Shown here: piece by piece, positions 11,612 through 22,445 of the stretch | Layout of the letters: every line of letters starts with the position of its first letter | Position numbering within the stretch: position 1 is the stretch's first letter | Assembly: GCA_003255025.1 (NCBI GenBank) | Contig: QANY01006295.1 | Span: 200,219-264,218, forward strand | Source of the DNA: Datisca glomerata | Taxonomy: Eukaryota > Streptophyta > Magnoliopsida > Cucurbitales > Datiscaceae | DNA length: 64,000 bases | Direction of reading: 5' to 3' | Notes under the pieces: generated by a model | Seen by the model: the letters and a program-made list of their open reading frames with translations, nothing else | The model's database searches: none | Told to the model about the DNA's origin: nothing | Translations under genes and position numbers: made by a program

Positions 11612-12078
11612 TGTTGAAAAATCTTAATATGGGCTTACATGAATGTTTTATTAGATTTGATAAAAACGGGTTGATGGATATTCCTTGGTCCGTTAAGGCT
11701 CAATTAAATAAGTGATCTCATGGTATTGGGTTAACATCTCGTATAAGCAGTCTAACTTGACAGAATAGTGTGAGCTATGTATTTTACTAAAGCAGTGATG
11801 TGAGGGCCCAATAAGACTAAGGGTTAGCTAGATCCCTTATCTAAACACTATATATATGACGTATATGGAGGTTTTGCTTGCCTCATCATACGTTACCATA
11901 AGAAATTAAATTTTAGATAGCAAGATCTAGTTTTGTTATATTGTACAATGATTATCGACGGGATCAATCAATCATGTACACAATTATATTCTCTAACTAT
12001 ATTTTGGTTTGTTTTATGTACGATTCAATATGAATATATATTTATGGGATTTCTTTAAATGTTTTAGAAATCTCTACA
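11612..12078 (+). mobile_element. 5' LTR of plus-strand Ty1/copia remnant
   Basis: Begins TGTTGAAAAATCTTAATATG and ends CTCTACA. The first roughly 190 bases recur at about 18013-18200 (same motif order: CTTGGTCCGTTA, GTGATCTCATGGTATT, AGCAGTCTA). It is followed at 12081-12092 by TGGATCAAAGCC, which resembles the tRNA-Met primer site TGGTATCAGAGCC with one base missing and one change. Confidence 0.6.
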
Positions 12079-12092
12079 TGTGGATCAAAGCC

Positions 12093-13289
12093 AATCGTAT
12101 ATGAATTAGAACCCGATTTATAAGTCTAATCAAATTGTGTGATTAATTTAATCGGAATCAGATTTGTCTGTTCATTGAGAATATACTATTGGGTATATTT
12201 CCCATTGTTTAGTTAACTATTCGGCTATGCTTATTGTAATTTTTCATCCACTGTTCATCAAGGGTTTGCATAGTTTAATCGGATAAATCAGGATAATCTT
12301 TTCTTTGTTCATTATAATCTAGAATCAACTATTATAAATTTTCCAGAAAATTTTTAAACCGGCTAATTTTTGCCGAAGGAAATTTGTAACTTTTGGATTC
12401 CTTTGTATGAATGTTTTAATCAATTGAATTTGGACAATCAGTTTCAACCGACTGGATTTTTCAATGGACTGTAATCTATAACGCCCTCTTTAATATATAG
12501 ATTAATTACATTTCAAGTCAATTACTCAATCAGCGGATTGTTTTGGTGATTTCAATTAGAGCATAAACTTCAATTGGCTATTAATTCTTACTTGTGCTTT
12601 ATGTGTACGTCAAGTTGCTACTGAATGAATGTTTTTAGTGTTGTTATTTATCATTTTAAATTGGATGGTCATTTATTTTAGAAATGTTTTAGTGGAACAT
12701 TTTGAATAATCCCAGGCATATTTTAATTTACAATATGCAATACGGTAAATGGATAATTTTGGGAACATTCAAAGAAATTGTGGTTGAGAATTATTGTGAT
12801 TGTTTATCACCAAAAACGATCATTATATTTCTTAATGACAGTTATGTTATCAAATTTTCTTTTGATGATGAGAAGATGTTTAAGAACTAATATATATAAT
12901 TTCCTGCCTAAAGGGGGTAATTATATGTAGTGATTTATGTTACACATGATGCGTATTGATAGAAGTGTGTATTTTTAAAGATTTATTTGCTCAAAGGGGA
13001 TAAGGTTTTTAAGAATATGCATTTTTATGTCCTAGAAGGTTTATCTACCTAAAGGAGGTAAATTTTCAAGTGTTGTATATTTTCTTATTTACCTCATGCT
13101 AGGAAACCAATAGTATGCTATATTCTTTATTCAAAGGGAAGTGTATAATGACACGTCTCGCTCTTGTTGATAATTCTTCTCGATAAATCACTCGTTTCAA
13201 TAAATTTATTTATTTTAGATAAAGTTGAGGCTGGAAATCTGATGAATGAACTGGTGAGTAGTAAATATTTGACTTTTGTATGTTTTGAG
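12093..13289 (+). other. Leader and gag region of the outer copia, unreadable
   Basis: No convincing protein. Short frames only, with several purine clusters (AAAGGGGGTAATT near 12911, AAAGGAGGTAAATT near 13054) of a kind often seen in degenerate copia gag regions. Position between primer site and protease suggests decayed gag. Confidence 0.4.
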
Positions 13290-13470
13290 TCAAACATTGT
13301 CGACGTACCATTAGATTCTTGGTGGCTTGATAGTGGTGCTACTGTTCATGTCACTACTACTTGAAAAGGGCTAAGGGACATGAGAAATTGAAAGGGAGTC
13401 TAGACTTAAAGTTGGAAAAGAGATTCAAATTGAAGTTTTCTATATAGGAACTGTTGTTTTGGAATTGAAA
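13290..13470 (+). pseudogene. Ty1/copia protease fragment
   Basis: Encodes DSWWLDSGATVHVT, the canonical copia aspartic protease start, with the catalytic Asp-Ser-Gly at 13329-13337 intact. A stop (TGA at 13363) follows within a few codons. The downstream reading continues copia-like to about 13470, then the sequence changes to the inserted minus-strand element. Confidence 0.7.
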
Positions 13471-14438
13471 GCTGTAATAAACTAGATTATTAATTAATCT
13501 CATTCATTAAATAATATAATTTATTAATTTTATTATTACTCCACTATAAATATGAAATTATACTCTTAGAAATTATAAAATGTATGTATATAGTACTCTC
13601 GTGTAGCTCATTGATATAATCATTTCATGTAGTTCTGTCTCTCCAATTATTGTTTCGTAAATTAGAGCTGATCAAAATTATTGTTTTACCCTTCAACTTA
13701 TCTTTAGATCCTTAAGTACCATTAATTCAATAGTGAATGACTAATTTATAAACGTATTAAAAATTTGAGCCCGAAAACTATTCAGTTCTAAAATTAACAT
13801 TTAAAGGAACCAATATACGATCCGTTAGGAAAACATGGATTCCAAATCTTATAAAATCATGTTCTCAGCCATCCACATCACTGAATCTCCAAAAACAAAA
13901 GTTACTAGCCTGTTTTACAAATAAAACTTGACAAGTCAATCAAAAGATCCAATAGACATGTATAGGAGTTCATGACTACCCAGGATTCAGACAGATCTAC
14001 ATATGATCATCAGATTGTTGTGTATTAAATCTTTATGATAAATGACAAGTTAATAAATATATTAATTCACATTGGTCATGTCATATAATCTTATTATAGA
14101 AAGTACTTTCACTAAGATATCTATTCACATCACTGATCTAAAGTTAGATCACATACATTCACAATGCTTAGTGAACCGTACTAGCAACCATTCATTAAAG
14201 ATTACATAATTTAATTTGTTGCTGACAATTTTATTCATTATCTATGATCTCAATCCTCTCGTACTAATACAAAATCATAGTCTCATTAATGAATATAAAT
14301 TTTTTTGATATTTTTATAAATTATTCAACAATAATTTATAAGAACAATCATAAGAAAAATGCAATTCCATTAAATTTCATATTAAAATGTCAAAACACAT
14401 GCTTTGAGAATATTACCCCCAACAATCTCCCACTTTCC

Positions 14439-15775
14439 CTAAAGAAAATGTGACATCTCTCTCAACCCCGTGTTACACACATGACCCTCAAATGACTTCA
14501 CAGGAAGTGTCTTGGTAAAAAGATCAACCAGGTTATGATTTGACGCTACTTTCATAACGGTCATATCCCCTTGATACATGATCTCTCTTACAAGATGATA
14601 TTTCCTCTCTATGTGCTTACCCTTCTTGTCACTCCTCGGTTTTTTAAAATTAGTCATATCCCCACTACTGTCAAAGTACAGGATCAGTGGTTTGTCCATA
14701 TCAAGAATTACTTTCAGATTAGTATAGAACTTTTTGAGTCATATCGCTTCTTTCACAGCTTCACAAGCCGTTATATTTCGGCTTCTATAGTGGAATCTAC
14801 AATAATAGATTGTTTAATACTTCTCCAGACTATAGCTCATCCATCTATGATGAATAGTGATACATACGTCGATTTTTTACTGTTCCTGTGTGATTAAAAA
14901 TCAAAATTAGTATATACAGTGGGGTTCAAGTCTCCACTGAATAAATAAACATATAGTTTTTCATTATCTCAAGATACTTGAGAATGTGCTTTACTATAAT
15001 TAAATGTTCTAAACCCGGATTCAATTGATAACGATTGATAATTACTACCGCATAATAGATGTCTGGTCTCATACACAACATGACGTACATGAGACTACTA
15101 ACAGCTGAAACATAAGGAATCTTTCTCATGTCCTCTTCCTCCTGAGGTGTCTTAGGACATTGCTCATTGGAGAGAATAATTTCATGTCTGGTCGGTTGTT
15201 GACCTTTCTCAAAATTCTCAACAGAGAATCTCTCTAGAACCTTATCAATATAAGATGCATGAGAAAGTGTCAAGAGCTTATTCTTTCTATCCCTTAGGAT
15301 TTGGATGCCTAGACATAGCTCGTCTCTCCCAAATCTTTCATTTAAAATTTCTCAACTAGCCACTTCTTTACTTTTGACAAAGTTTCTATATCATCCCTAA
15401 TGAGTAAAATATTGTCAACATAAATAAGTAAGAAAACCACTAACTTGTTTTTTATGTATATAAAAATACAAGTTTCGTCAACATTTTGCTCGAAACCATA
15501 CGATTTAATAATCTCATCAAAAGTAACATTCCAAGATCTAGATGCTTGCTTTTAATCCATAAATAGATTTAAGCAACTTGCATACTTTTTAATCTTGCTT
15601 TTTTTCACGAACTCTTTTGGTTGCATCATATAGATACCTTTTTCAAGAGAGTCATTCAAAAAAACTGTCTTGATATCCATTTTCCATATTTCATAATCTA
15701 AACTAGCAGCAATGGACAAAATGATGTGAATGGATTTTAGGATGGCAATAGGGGAGAATGTCTCTTAATAATCTG
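14439..15775 (-). pseudogene. Ty1/copia RT-RNase H remnant
   Basis: Reading the minus strand: the RT start with KMDIKT and FLNDSLEKGIYM is near 15690-15630, the palm motif is at 15422-15411, the connection region is at 15273-14926, and the RNase H end is at 14699-14439 (HIERKYHLVRE, NLVDLFTKTLP). The palm motif reads YVDN, with the second catalytic Asp replaced by Asn, so the RT would be inactive even without the frameshifts. Protease and integrase are absent. It stops 15 bases before the LTR start, as is usual for copia. Confidence 0.8.
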
Positions 15776-15779
15776 CAGG

Positions 15780-16250
15780 ATAGGGTAACTTGGTATCGGG
15801 GTTTCTGTGCGAAACTTCCCTGGCAGTGACAATAATTGCCACTAACGATAGGACTCCCACCGCCGCCGACCACCGTCAGCCACCACTGCCGACCACCGCT
15901 GGCGACTTTCACGGTGGTACCCTCACCAGCAACACTGGAAATCCAATTTTTGGTGCCGGTGCCAGAATATCCATGGAATTCCAATTTTTTCTTTTTAGTC
16001 CCCGTTCATTTCGTGCGTTTTTCATCTTTTCGCGATCGAAATTTTATAATATAATTACAAAAATTCTATGCTCTAAAATGGCTTATACCTAAGGAAAAAT
16101 AAAGAATAAAGCCTAACCACATAGTCACCATATAATTAACGATTCATCATTGACCATACATTCAAAAAACAAACCATTAATTCATTCATATATATCAAAA
16201 TATTATGAATGATGCAAGAACACCCACACAGTATTTAATACATAAATATA
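15780..16250 (-). other. GC-rich leader of the minus-strand copia
   Basis: Between the minus-strand primer site and the RT remnant lies a stretch with a Gly/Val-rich frame, repeated CCGCC/ACCACC motifs (15855-15910) and a possible start codon at about 15975. It fits a copia leader and gag start truncated by internal deletion. No gag domain is readable. Confidence 0.35.
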
Positions 16251-16258
16251 AATATATT

Positions 16259-16270
16259 GCTCTGATAGCA
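16259..16270 (-). other. tRNA-Met primer-binding site of the minus-strand copia
   Basis: The minus strand reads TGCTATCAGAGC, one mismatch from the initiator tRNA-Met primer-site consensus, two bases after an LTR end CTAACA. This fixes the orientation and the LTR boundary at about 16273. Confidence 0.7.
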
Positions 16271-16272
16271 AT

Positions 16273-17125
16273 TGTTAGAAGCGAGGCGGAAGCACGTAGA
16301 CTTTTAAAATTTATAAAAACGAATCTTTTTATAAAAGAACATAAACGTGACGCAATAGTTTCTAAAATAAAAATTTTTATTGAAAACTCTTTTCAATCGA
16401 ATCTATTATATATTTATATATTAAATCGAAGACATACATGGATATAGAATATATACCTCTTGTAGTCTAATCAAGCGTCCTCGCAAACCAACGGCCTTCC
16501 GTTCCAATAAACAACGAATTTTGAGATCCACACTAAGATATTTAAAGTCAATCCTTAAACACACTAGGACGTGTATGAGCACGTAGAATATAGAAGAACA
16601 TTATCTCTGTATGTACTCAGCACATGGGATCTTGAGATTTTCAGAGAATGCATGATTTGTGAGTCAAATCTTTGAGAGAATACAATTATTGTTCTCACAG
16701 AATTTTTTGATTAATTTTTAATCTTAGAGAGTTTTACCCTGATTGCAACTATGTTGTTAGTACATAAAAAATAGCACTGAGGCCAATAGAATAATATATA
16801 TACAAAATGATAATTAATCACAAAATTTCCATTACAGTGAGACTCATTGTAATTGTGCACAACTGCAGTGTCACACGACACTACAGTATGCCATGAGGTA
16901 TCATAGTGCCTCGCGGCATTACTGTAGTGTCGTGTGGCACTGCAATATTGCGCGTCTAACTGTAGCGTCACGTGGCACTATAATAGTCTATATCAATTTT
17001 TTATTCTCAATCAGTTATTGACATTTGGCAATCAACATGCCATGTGGTAATTTCTATAAATTATTTATTTATTTTAATTAGATAAATAAATAGATATCAG
17101 TTAATTCAAAATTAGCTTATCTGAC
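16273..17125 (-). mobile_element. 5' LTR piece of the minus-strand copia
   Basis: Ends in CTAACA next to the primer site. It contains a cluster of short inverted, repeated units at 16850-16985 built from variants of AGTGTCGTGTGGCACT. The beginning expected from the 3' LTR (TGTTGGGGG) was not found, so the distal part is lost or diverged. Confidence 0.45.
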
Positions 17126-17129
17126 CATC

Positions 17130-17345
17130 TTAAACCCATGGTGATAGATTGTGACAATAATGCAGTTGTGTTCTATTATAAGAATAACAAAATTGGCAGC
17201 GGGTCTAAGAATATGGAGATAAAGTATCTCTCAGTCCAAGATTCGGTGAGACATTGTGATAGAAAATATAAAGACGGAGTAAATGTTAGCAGATCCCATA
17301 ACCAAAGGTTTAAGACCTATAATGTTTAAACAACATGTTAAGTAT
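17130..17345 (+). pseudogene. Ty1/copia RNase H C-terminal fragment
   Basis: Plus-strand frame reads VIDCDNNAVVFYYKNNK, GSKNMEIKYLSVQ and then, after a shift, a degenerate LTKGLRP-type end, the usual C-terminus of copia polyproteins. The DCDN motif with its catalytic Asp is present. It lies on the same strand as the protease at 13290 and probably belongs to the interrupted outer element. Confidence 0.7.
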
Positions 17346-18012
17346 ATGGGAGTCTGTTATGTTATTTTGACTTTGTTATTCAATAATTTTCTTATTAATC
17401 TATATGTTTGATTAATGCTGTTATTAATTCTGATGATCATCGTTGTGGTTAGCTATTTTGTTATGTCTTCGTTAATATTATATTTATTCTCGAGATGTAA
17501 ATATCGAAGGCATAAGGCTTGTTGGAGCCATATAATTTCACTTGCTAGGAATAAAGGTTATATGAGATTACACGAACTCATTTTCCTCGGCATAAATGTT
17601 ATGTGAATTTGCTGATTATATTAGCTCATTGGAGCTATGAATTTCACTTGCTTATTTGTTAAGCATAAAGGACCATAAAGGAACATGTGAAATTGAGGAT
17701 TGATAAGGAAGTGGTGATTATATTATGATCACATGTGGAACAACATTCTTTACTACACTACTAGTCTTTTAATCCATGTCGATTTAATTGATAATATCCA
17801 TGATTGTGGACCGGTCATATGTTAATGAGAAAGACATATTGATTACCATAGTCTGATATTAAAGGTTGAATTGGACCATTTGGTTGAGATGCTATCAAAG
17901 AACTATTATTTTAAATTGTGGCCACATAAAGTACTTTTCTTGTTATCAACCCTGAGAGTCGTTTTGAATAACTAAATTGTTTTAATAAAAAAAAAATTAA
18001 TGTAGCGGAGAA

Positions 18013-18200
18013 TTTTAGAAAATCTTAATATGAGCTTACATTAATATTTTATGGATTTGATAAAAATGAATTGATGGATAGTTCTTGGTCCGTTAAATCT
18101 CAATTATATAAGTGATCTCATGGTATTAAGTTAGCATCTCGTATTAAGCAGTCTAGCTTATCAGAATAATGGGGACTATGTATCTTCCTGAGTAGAGAAT
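18013..18200 (+). mobile_element. Partial 3' LTR of the outer copia
   Basis: Matches the first part of the LTR at 11612, preceded by a purine-rich tract (GTAGCGGAGAA). Similarity stops at about 18190 near TGTATCTTCC; the rest of the LTR is missing. Confidence 0.55.
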
Positions 18201-19450
18201 TTGTTATACTCACAAATAAGAAATGATCATTGGTCAGAACTGCCCACATGTACATAAATGTTTTATCAAGCTCTGTTTATGAACCAAGGGCTCTTTCAGG
18301 AAAATTCCATCGATTAGTTCTCTAAAATCATGTTTTTGCCAAGTTAGGAAACCATTGATTTGTCGATCACTTTTATTGAGAAACTCCATTTTTTAGAAAT
18401 TTCCTTTTTGGTAAATTCTTAATCTCGCATTTTAGACGCTTTAGGGTTTCCTTTTCTTAGTTCACTTCTATATATTTGATCCCTACTTTTTTAGACATGG
18501 TTTGGTATAATTTTTAGAGAGTGTCTCTATTTTTTTTCCCAATTTTTCAGTGATCGTGAACAATTCAATAGAGATTCTGATGCCTAACTGACTAGTATTC
18601 ATGCAAAAATCAACATTCCCTTAGAAGAGTTATTTTTTATCTATGCACACATGTTTTTCTTGTAGTAGTTTGTGCTACATCAGTTGATATCAGAATCAAA
18701 ATTCCTAATTGATGGTGCTAAGAAGGCTCCAGGCGCAGAGATTCCCGTAGAAGAATTCTATGAACGTGATTGTGTAATGTGATTGGAAAGAGGGTATCAT
18801 TGTTAAAGAAGATCTTGGACGTGTTAATGGATATCAAATCTACGCCAAAATTATAACCTTCCTAATACAAGTAAAGAATCAAGTGAGAATAATGAGTTAT
18901 CTGATAAACAAAATGAGTTTTATTCCAGTTATGAAGAGTATAATGAAGTTAATCTTGTAGATTGAGATTTTTCGCCAGTATGATGGTTATGAAGATGACG
19001 AGATCAAGGTTGAGTCTAACGAATGTTTTGATGAAAAATGTGTGGTGCAAATTACAAGAGTTATGCAGGCCAAAAAACTTCTTCAATGTTACCGATTATA
19101 ATTCTTTGAAGGGCATGAATGTTCTTGGATTAAAGATTTTTTGTTGATTTGCATTTTTCCCTTATCAATGTTGCAAATCAACTGAAAATATTGAATAAAT
19201 CTGGTGGTAGTTTATCTGGGGAAGAAAATTTAGAGTTATTCACATGTTCTAAATATTTCTTTGTATGGAGCGGGAGATTTCAAGTCCATCCAAGAAATAC
19301 AAGGACGAGTTTTTTCCCAAACAGAGAAAAATGATGTAGGTTATAAATTAACAAAGAATTTGAAGATCAAAAGTAGTTTTAAATATAATTTTATCATTTG
19401 CATAATTCCAGTTGTGGTTCTTTATTTTCCTGGTTTAGATGATATTTAGG
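18200..19450 (+). mobile_element. Faint Ty3/gypsy-like remnant
   Basis: An LTR-like end at 18671-18678 (GTGCTACA) is followed by TTGATATCAGAATC at 18684-18697, similar to a tRNA-Met primer site. The following 600 bases contain short acidic frames in several registers and, near 19230-19345, a piece like the C-terminal end of some gypsy polyproteins. Confidence is low: no catalytic motif is visible and the LTR start was not found. Confidence 0.3.
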
Positions 19451-19790
19451 ATTTATATGATAATTCAAGTTAATTTTAGAATGTTTTAATAAGTATTTTA
19501 GGATTTTTTTAAGCCTTTATAAGCTCCTGTTATGTAATCCATTTTAAAGAGTCAGACTGATATAAAAATTGATATTTTCTCCAACTCCTCTCGAACTTTC
19601 GATAGTCGTGTGTGAATTAACGAAATTTTGATGCATAATTATATGATTTTTGTGCACGAATCAATATGCTTTTAGATAGATATTTTTAAGTTTTATACAT
19701 ATCTTTGGTTCCGCTCCATGATAGATATAGTTTAAGTACAATTCTTGAAGAGATTGAAGTTTTATATGAGGGTTGACGACTTCAACTTGA
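19451..19790. other. Unassigned AT-rich stretch
   Basis: No coding signal. A TATA-like TTTATAAG occurs at about 19516. Possibly a second LTR of the preceding remnant, which I cannot demonstrate. Confidence 0.4.
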
Positions 19791-19854
19791 CTATCCGTAA
19801 AGTGTAACTTTTACGGCGTTTTGGGAGTGTCTCCACCAAGGACGTACCATGGAA

Positions 19855-20040
19855 TGTCACCGTTGAGGTGCACCCCTTGGGGTGCCGCTATCGAAGTGCA
19901 CCCCATGGGGTGCCGCCACTGAGATGCACCCCTTGAGGTGCTGCCACTAAGGTACCCATGGGGGTCGTTCCCATGGCAGCACCATGGGGTGTCACCCCTA
20001 TGGTAGCACCATTGATGTCACCCTCATAGGTGTACGATGG
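19855..20040 (+). repeat. GC-rich short tandem repeats in the LTR
   Basis: Imperfect units of about 33-36 bases built around GAGGTGCACCCCTTGGGGTG. Many units are themselves near-palindromic (CACCCCTTGGGGTG, CACCCCATGGGGTG). GC content is far above the flanks. Confidence 0.75.
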
Positions 20041-20529
20041 GGGTGCATTGACCACTCTATGTAATGCAACTTGTAGACACACGACTACACTATCACAACG
20101 AGTCGTCACATCACAAACCACCAAGTCAAGTGACAAAGACTTGTGTGGACGATGGTTGCCTGGGAACGTTCGGGAGGCTATGGAATGGCAAGATTAGGGG
20201 CAAGGTTACGTTGTACTAGGCAGGGGACATACCTCCTCGGTACGACTACTCTAGACATGAAGGGCGTGCTACCCTCCCACCTTGGGGAGGGGTTTTGTTT
20301 GAGAGAACCTTTGTAGATGAGGCGTTGGGTGAACACCGTCACCGCGCCTCACCGACTAGGCGTGTTCTCCCTAGATCATGGTCATTACACAAAGACCCAC
20401 ATGGCGCCACCCGATTGGCTCATGTGCAATCCTCCTCTTACTCACCTAAGCATGATTAGTCAACTTAGGTTGCACGATTTAATTGGCGGGCTTGCAACTA
20501 ATCAAGGGATTAGTTGCAATGGTCTCCCC

Positions 20530-20808
20530 TCCTTTTGTTCACCTATAAAAGGAGGACTCATCCTTCATTTGAGAGGATTAGAAATTTAGAGAGAGAAGCT
20601 CTCACTTTAGAGAGAGAAGCTCTCATTTCTAGAGTGAGAAACTCCCACTTCTACAGAGAGAGCAAGCATTTATCACCGCCCTTGACGGTCTAGAGTGCTC
20701 CATCTTCATCTCCCAACATCCTCACCGACGTTCTCAGGTGTTGTTCCGATCACGAGCTAGGACTAGACCCCTCATGCACCTCACCCAAGTGACACCCTTG
20801 CATCTACA
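20530..20808 (+). promoter_or_regulatory. Promoter and transcribed 3' part of the Tat-type 5' LTR
   Basis: CTATAAAAGGAGG at about 20543 is a good TATA box. It is followed by three GAGAGAGAAGCTCTC-like units and the LTR end. The section from 20572 is shared with the 3' LTR at 23988, whereas the TATA box is not, so the 3' LTR is promoterless. Confidence 0.6.
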
Positions 20809-20810
20809 TT

Positions 20811-20828
20811 TGGCGACTTCACTAGGGA
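20811..20828 (+). other. Tat/Ogre-type primer-binding site
   Basis: TGGCGACTTCACTAGGGA directly after the LTR end. It differs at two positions from the corresponding site of the Ogre-like element at 41118-41136, which argues for the same clade. Confidence 0.75.
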
Positions 20829-22149
20829 GTGGTTTGTCACTCTAGCGAAGGACCACTATGACCGGACGTGCAAAGGGAAGAGCAGTTGTGTCGTGCATGG
20901 AGGGAGATCGACCCATACTCAACAACGAGCGTGGACAATAAAAGGAGAACACTTCACGCGAGATGCAACCAAGCGCAGTTGCGCAGGTGCAAGAGCAAGT
21001 CGAAGCTATTTTGGAGCTCCAAGCTTCCAACGTTAAGATGAGGAGAGCCATTGATACATTAAACTCATACATCAGTGCCACAACATCACAACACCCAAAG
21101 GACATCATCATCCCCGTCATTGGACCCAAACAATTTTGTCACCCAAGTCAAGCTTTCTCAACCGCCACCTAAGAGCAACCTTCCGTCACACTTGCGCGAA
21201 CACGCTCCCGTTTGACCAAGTCAAGATTGCCCAATCCGTCATCTAGGAGTATCCATCCGCCATACTTGCGGGGACATGCTTATGCTCGACCAAGTCAAGC
21301 TCGCCCAACCCGCGCACAAGGATGCGATCGAGACTCCACCGCCCGCGCGGGGGCACGACCCAAGAAGCCTCATGCCCCCCTTCACACATGCGTGTCACGC
21401 AACCAAGCATCACACCTACACCAAGTGCCGCCATCATGCACAAGTGCACCACACACCTCCAATGCCGCCATCAAGGAGCTCCAATGCTGCCACCAAGCAG
21501 GCCCACGCCCACGCTCACTCCCGCGTGCGAAGGCCCTATCCCGCATATCTCATGCCGCCACCAAGCAAGATCATGCTGGCACCAAGTAAGCTCACGCCTT
21601 CACTCACTCCTACTCTCAAAGGCCTTATCACACATCTACCATGCCGCCGCCAAGCAAGCTCACACCCGCTCTCACTCTCGCGCTCACTCCCACGCTCACT
21701 CCCGTGAACGAAGGCCCCACATCCCGTGGATGCCAACCCGTCACCATGGCTCCATGCCCCACGTGAGCAACAACCCGCACCCACACCATAGGCACGCAAC
21801 TAACCTCCATATGATCGGCGTGTAATTGAGTACCTCTATCATGGGTGCGCAACTGATTACCTCCACCATGGGCGCGCAACCAGTCTCCATCATGGGAGCA
21901 CAACTAGCCTCCATCATGGGAGCACAACCAACCCCCACCATAGGCACGCAAATGACCTCGCTCATGGCATCCAACCATCCTCCGTTGTAGGCTTTCAACG
22001 ACAAGCATTCACCTAGAACCATGCTCAACCAAATGTTCGTACCAACATTCAGACCCTCGCACAAACTAATGATATACCAACACCTCCACCTTTTACTACA
22101 GTGGATCTAGTTAACTCCAACCCAGGCGCATACAACGTCCTTAGTTGAA
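20829..22149 (+). other. Pro/His/Thr-rich low-complexity leader
   Basis: GC-rich, with long overlapping open frames in several registers (for example 21212-21589, 21276-21707, 21322-21825) made of repeated ACGCTCACTCCC, ATGCCGCCACCAAGC and CTCCATCATGGG motifs. Frames open in all registers and both strands of a compositionally biased repeat do not support a protein. It lies where the 5' leader and start of gag would be. Confidence 0.5.
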
Positions 22150-22445
22150 GTGGTCATTTCATTACCCATGAAAGTTCCCCAAAAGGCTCTCCAAGAGGAG
22201 AGAGTAAGAGCATCGCTGAATGAGTTCGTTCTCAACTTCAAACCGCCATACTCGGCCGATATAGCTTTAAGACAATACCCCGCGGACTACTTTCCCCTAA
22301 AATTCTGAAAATACAATGGCAGAAATGGGTGTGCCAAGAAACCAAGATACGTTTCATTGATGACATAAGACCCTATGGTTACAATAAGTGCATACATTTA
22401 CGGGGATTTTCCACATCCTTGACAAAGCGAGCTTTGACGCCTTTA
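22150..22445 (+). pseudogene. Tat-type gag remnant truncated by the minisatellite
   Basis: Frame reads SADIALRQYPADYFPLKF, a stop, KYNGRNGCAKK, a further break, then YGDFPHPLTKRALT. This has the spacing of the Tat/Ogre gag core (YP..Y..PKF..Y.G, then LTKRA..W). After LTKRAL the gag frame is lost and the sequence passes into the first, degenerate 60-bp units. Two or more stops make it non-functional. This is the only coding remnant left in the element. Confidence 0.55.

Larger units (their letters stand above)
13480..17125 (-). mobile_element. Minus-strand Ty1/copia with internal deletion
   Basis: Minus-strand order: LTR piece (17125-16273), primer site, GC-rich leader (16250-15780), RT and RNase H (15775-14439), purine tract, and LTR piece starting TGTTGGGGGTAATATTC (about 14425-13480). 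Gag, protease and integrase are missing between leader and RT. The two LTR pieces do not visibly overlap: the 5' piece lacks the TGTTGGGGG start and the 3' piece lacks the CTAACA end. Each LTR is therefore probably truncated, or two related insertions were joined. Confidence 0.55.
11612..18200 (+). mobile_element. Decayed Ty1/copia element interrupted by a second copia
   Basis: Plus-strand order: LTR (11612-12078), primer site, degenerate leader/gag region, protease fragment (13290-13470), then a minus-strand copia (about 13480-17125), then the end of RNase H (17130-17345), a 3' untranslated region and a partial LTR (18013-18200). Integrase and RT of the outer element are missing, so deletion accompanied or followed the insertion. 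The outer assignment depends on matching LTR pieces and on the copia protease and RNase H signatures on the same strand. Confidence 0.55.

Noticed and set aside
19756..19760. GAAGT as left target duplication of the Tat-type element
   Set aside because: It matches the 5 bases after the 3' LTR, but the next bases do not start with TG and the LTR start is unknown; kept only as a weak candidate.
21212..21825. Overlapping frames of 125-167 codons in a Pro/His-rich segment
   Set aside because: Open in several registers and on the other strand because of GC-rich low complexity; no domain and repeated motifs inside.
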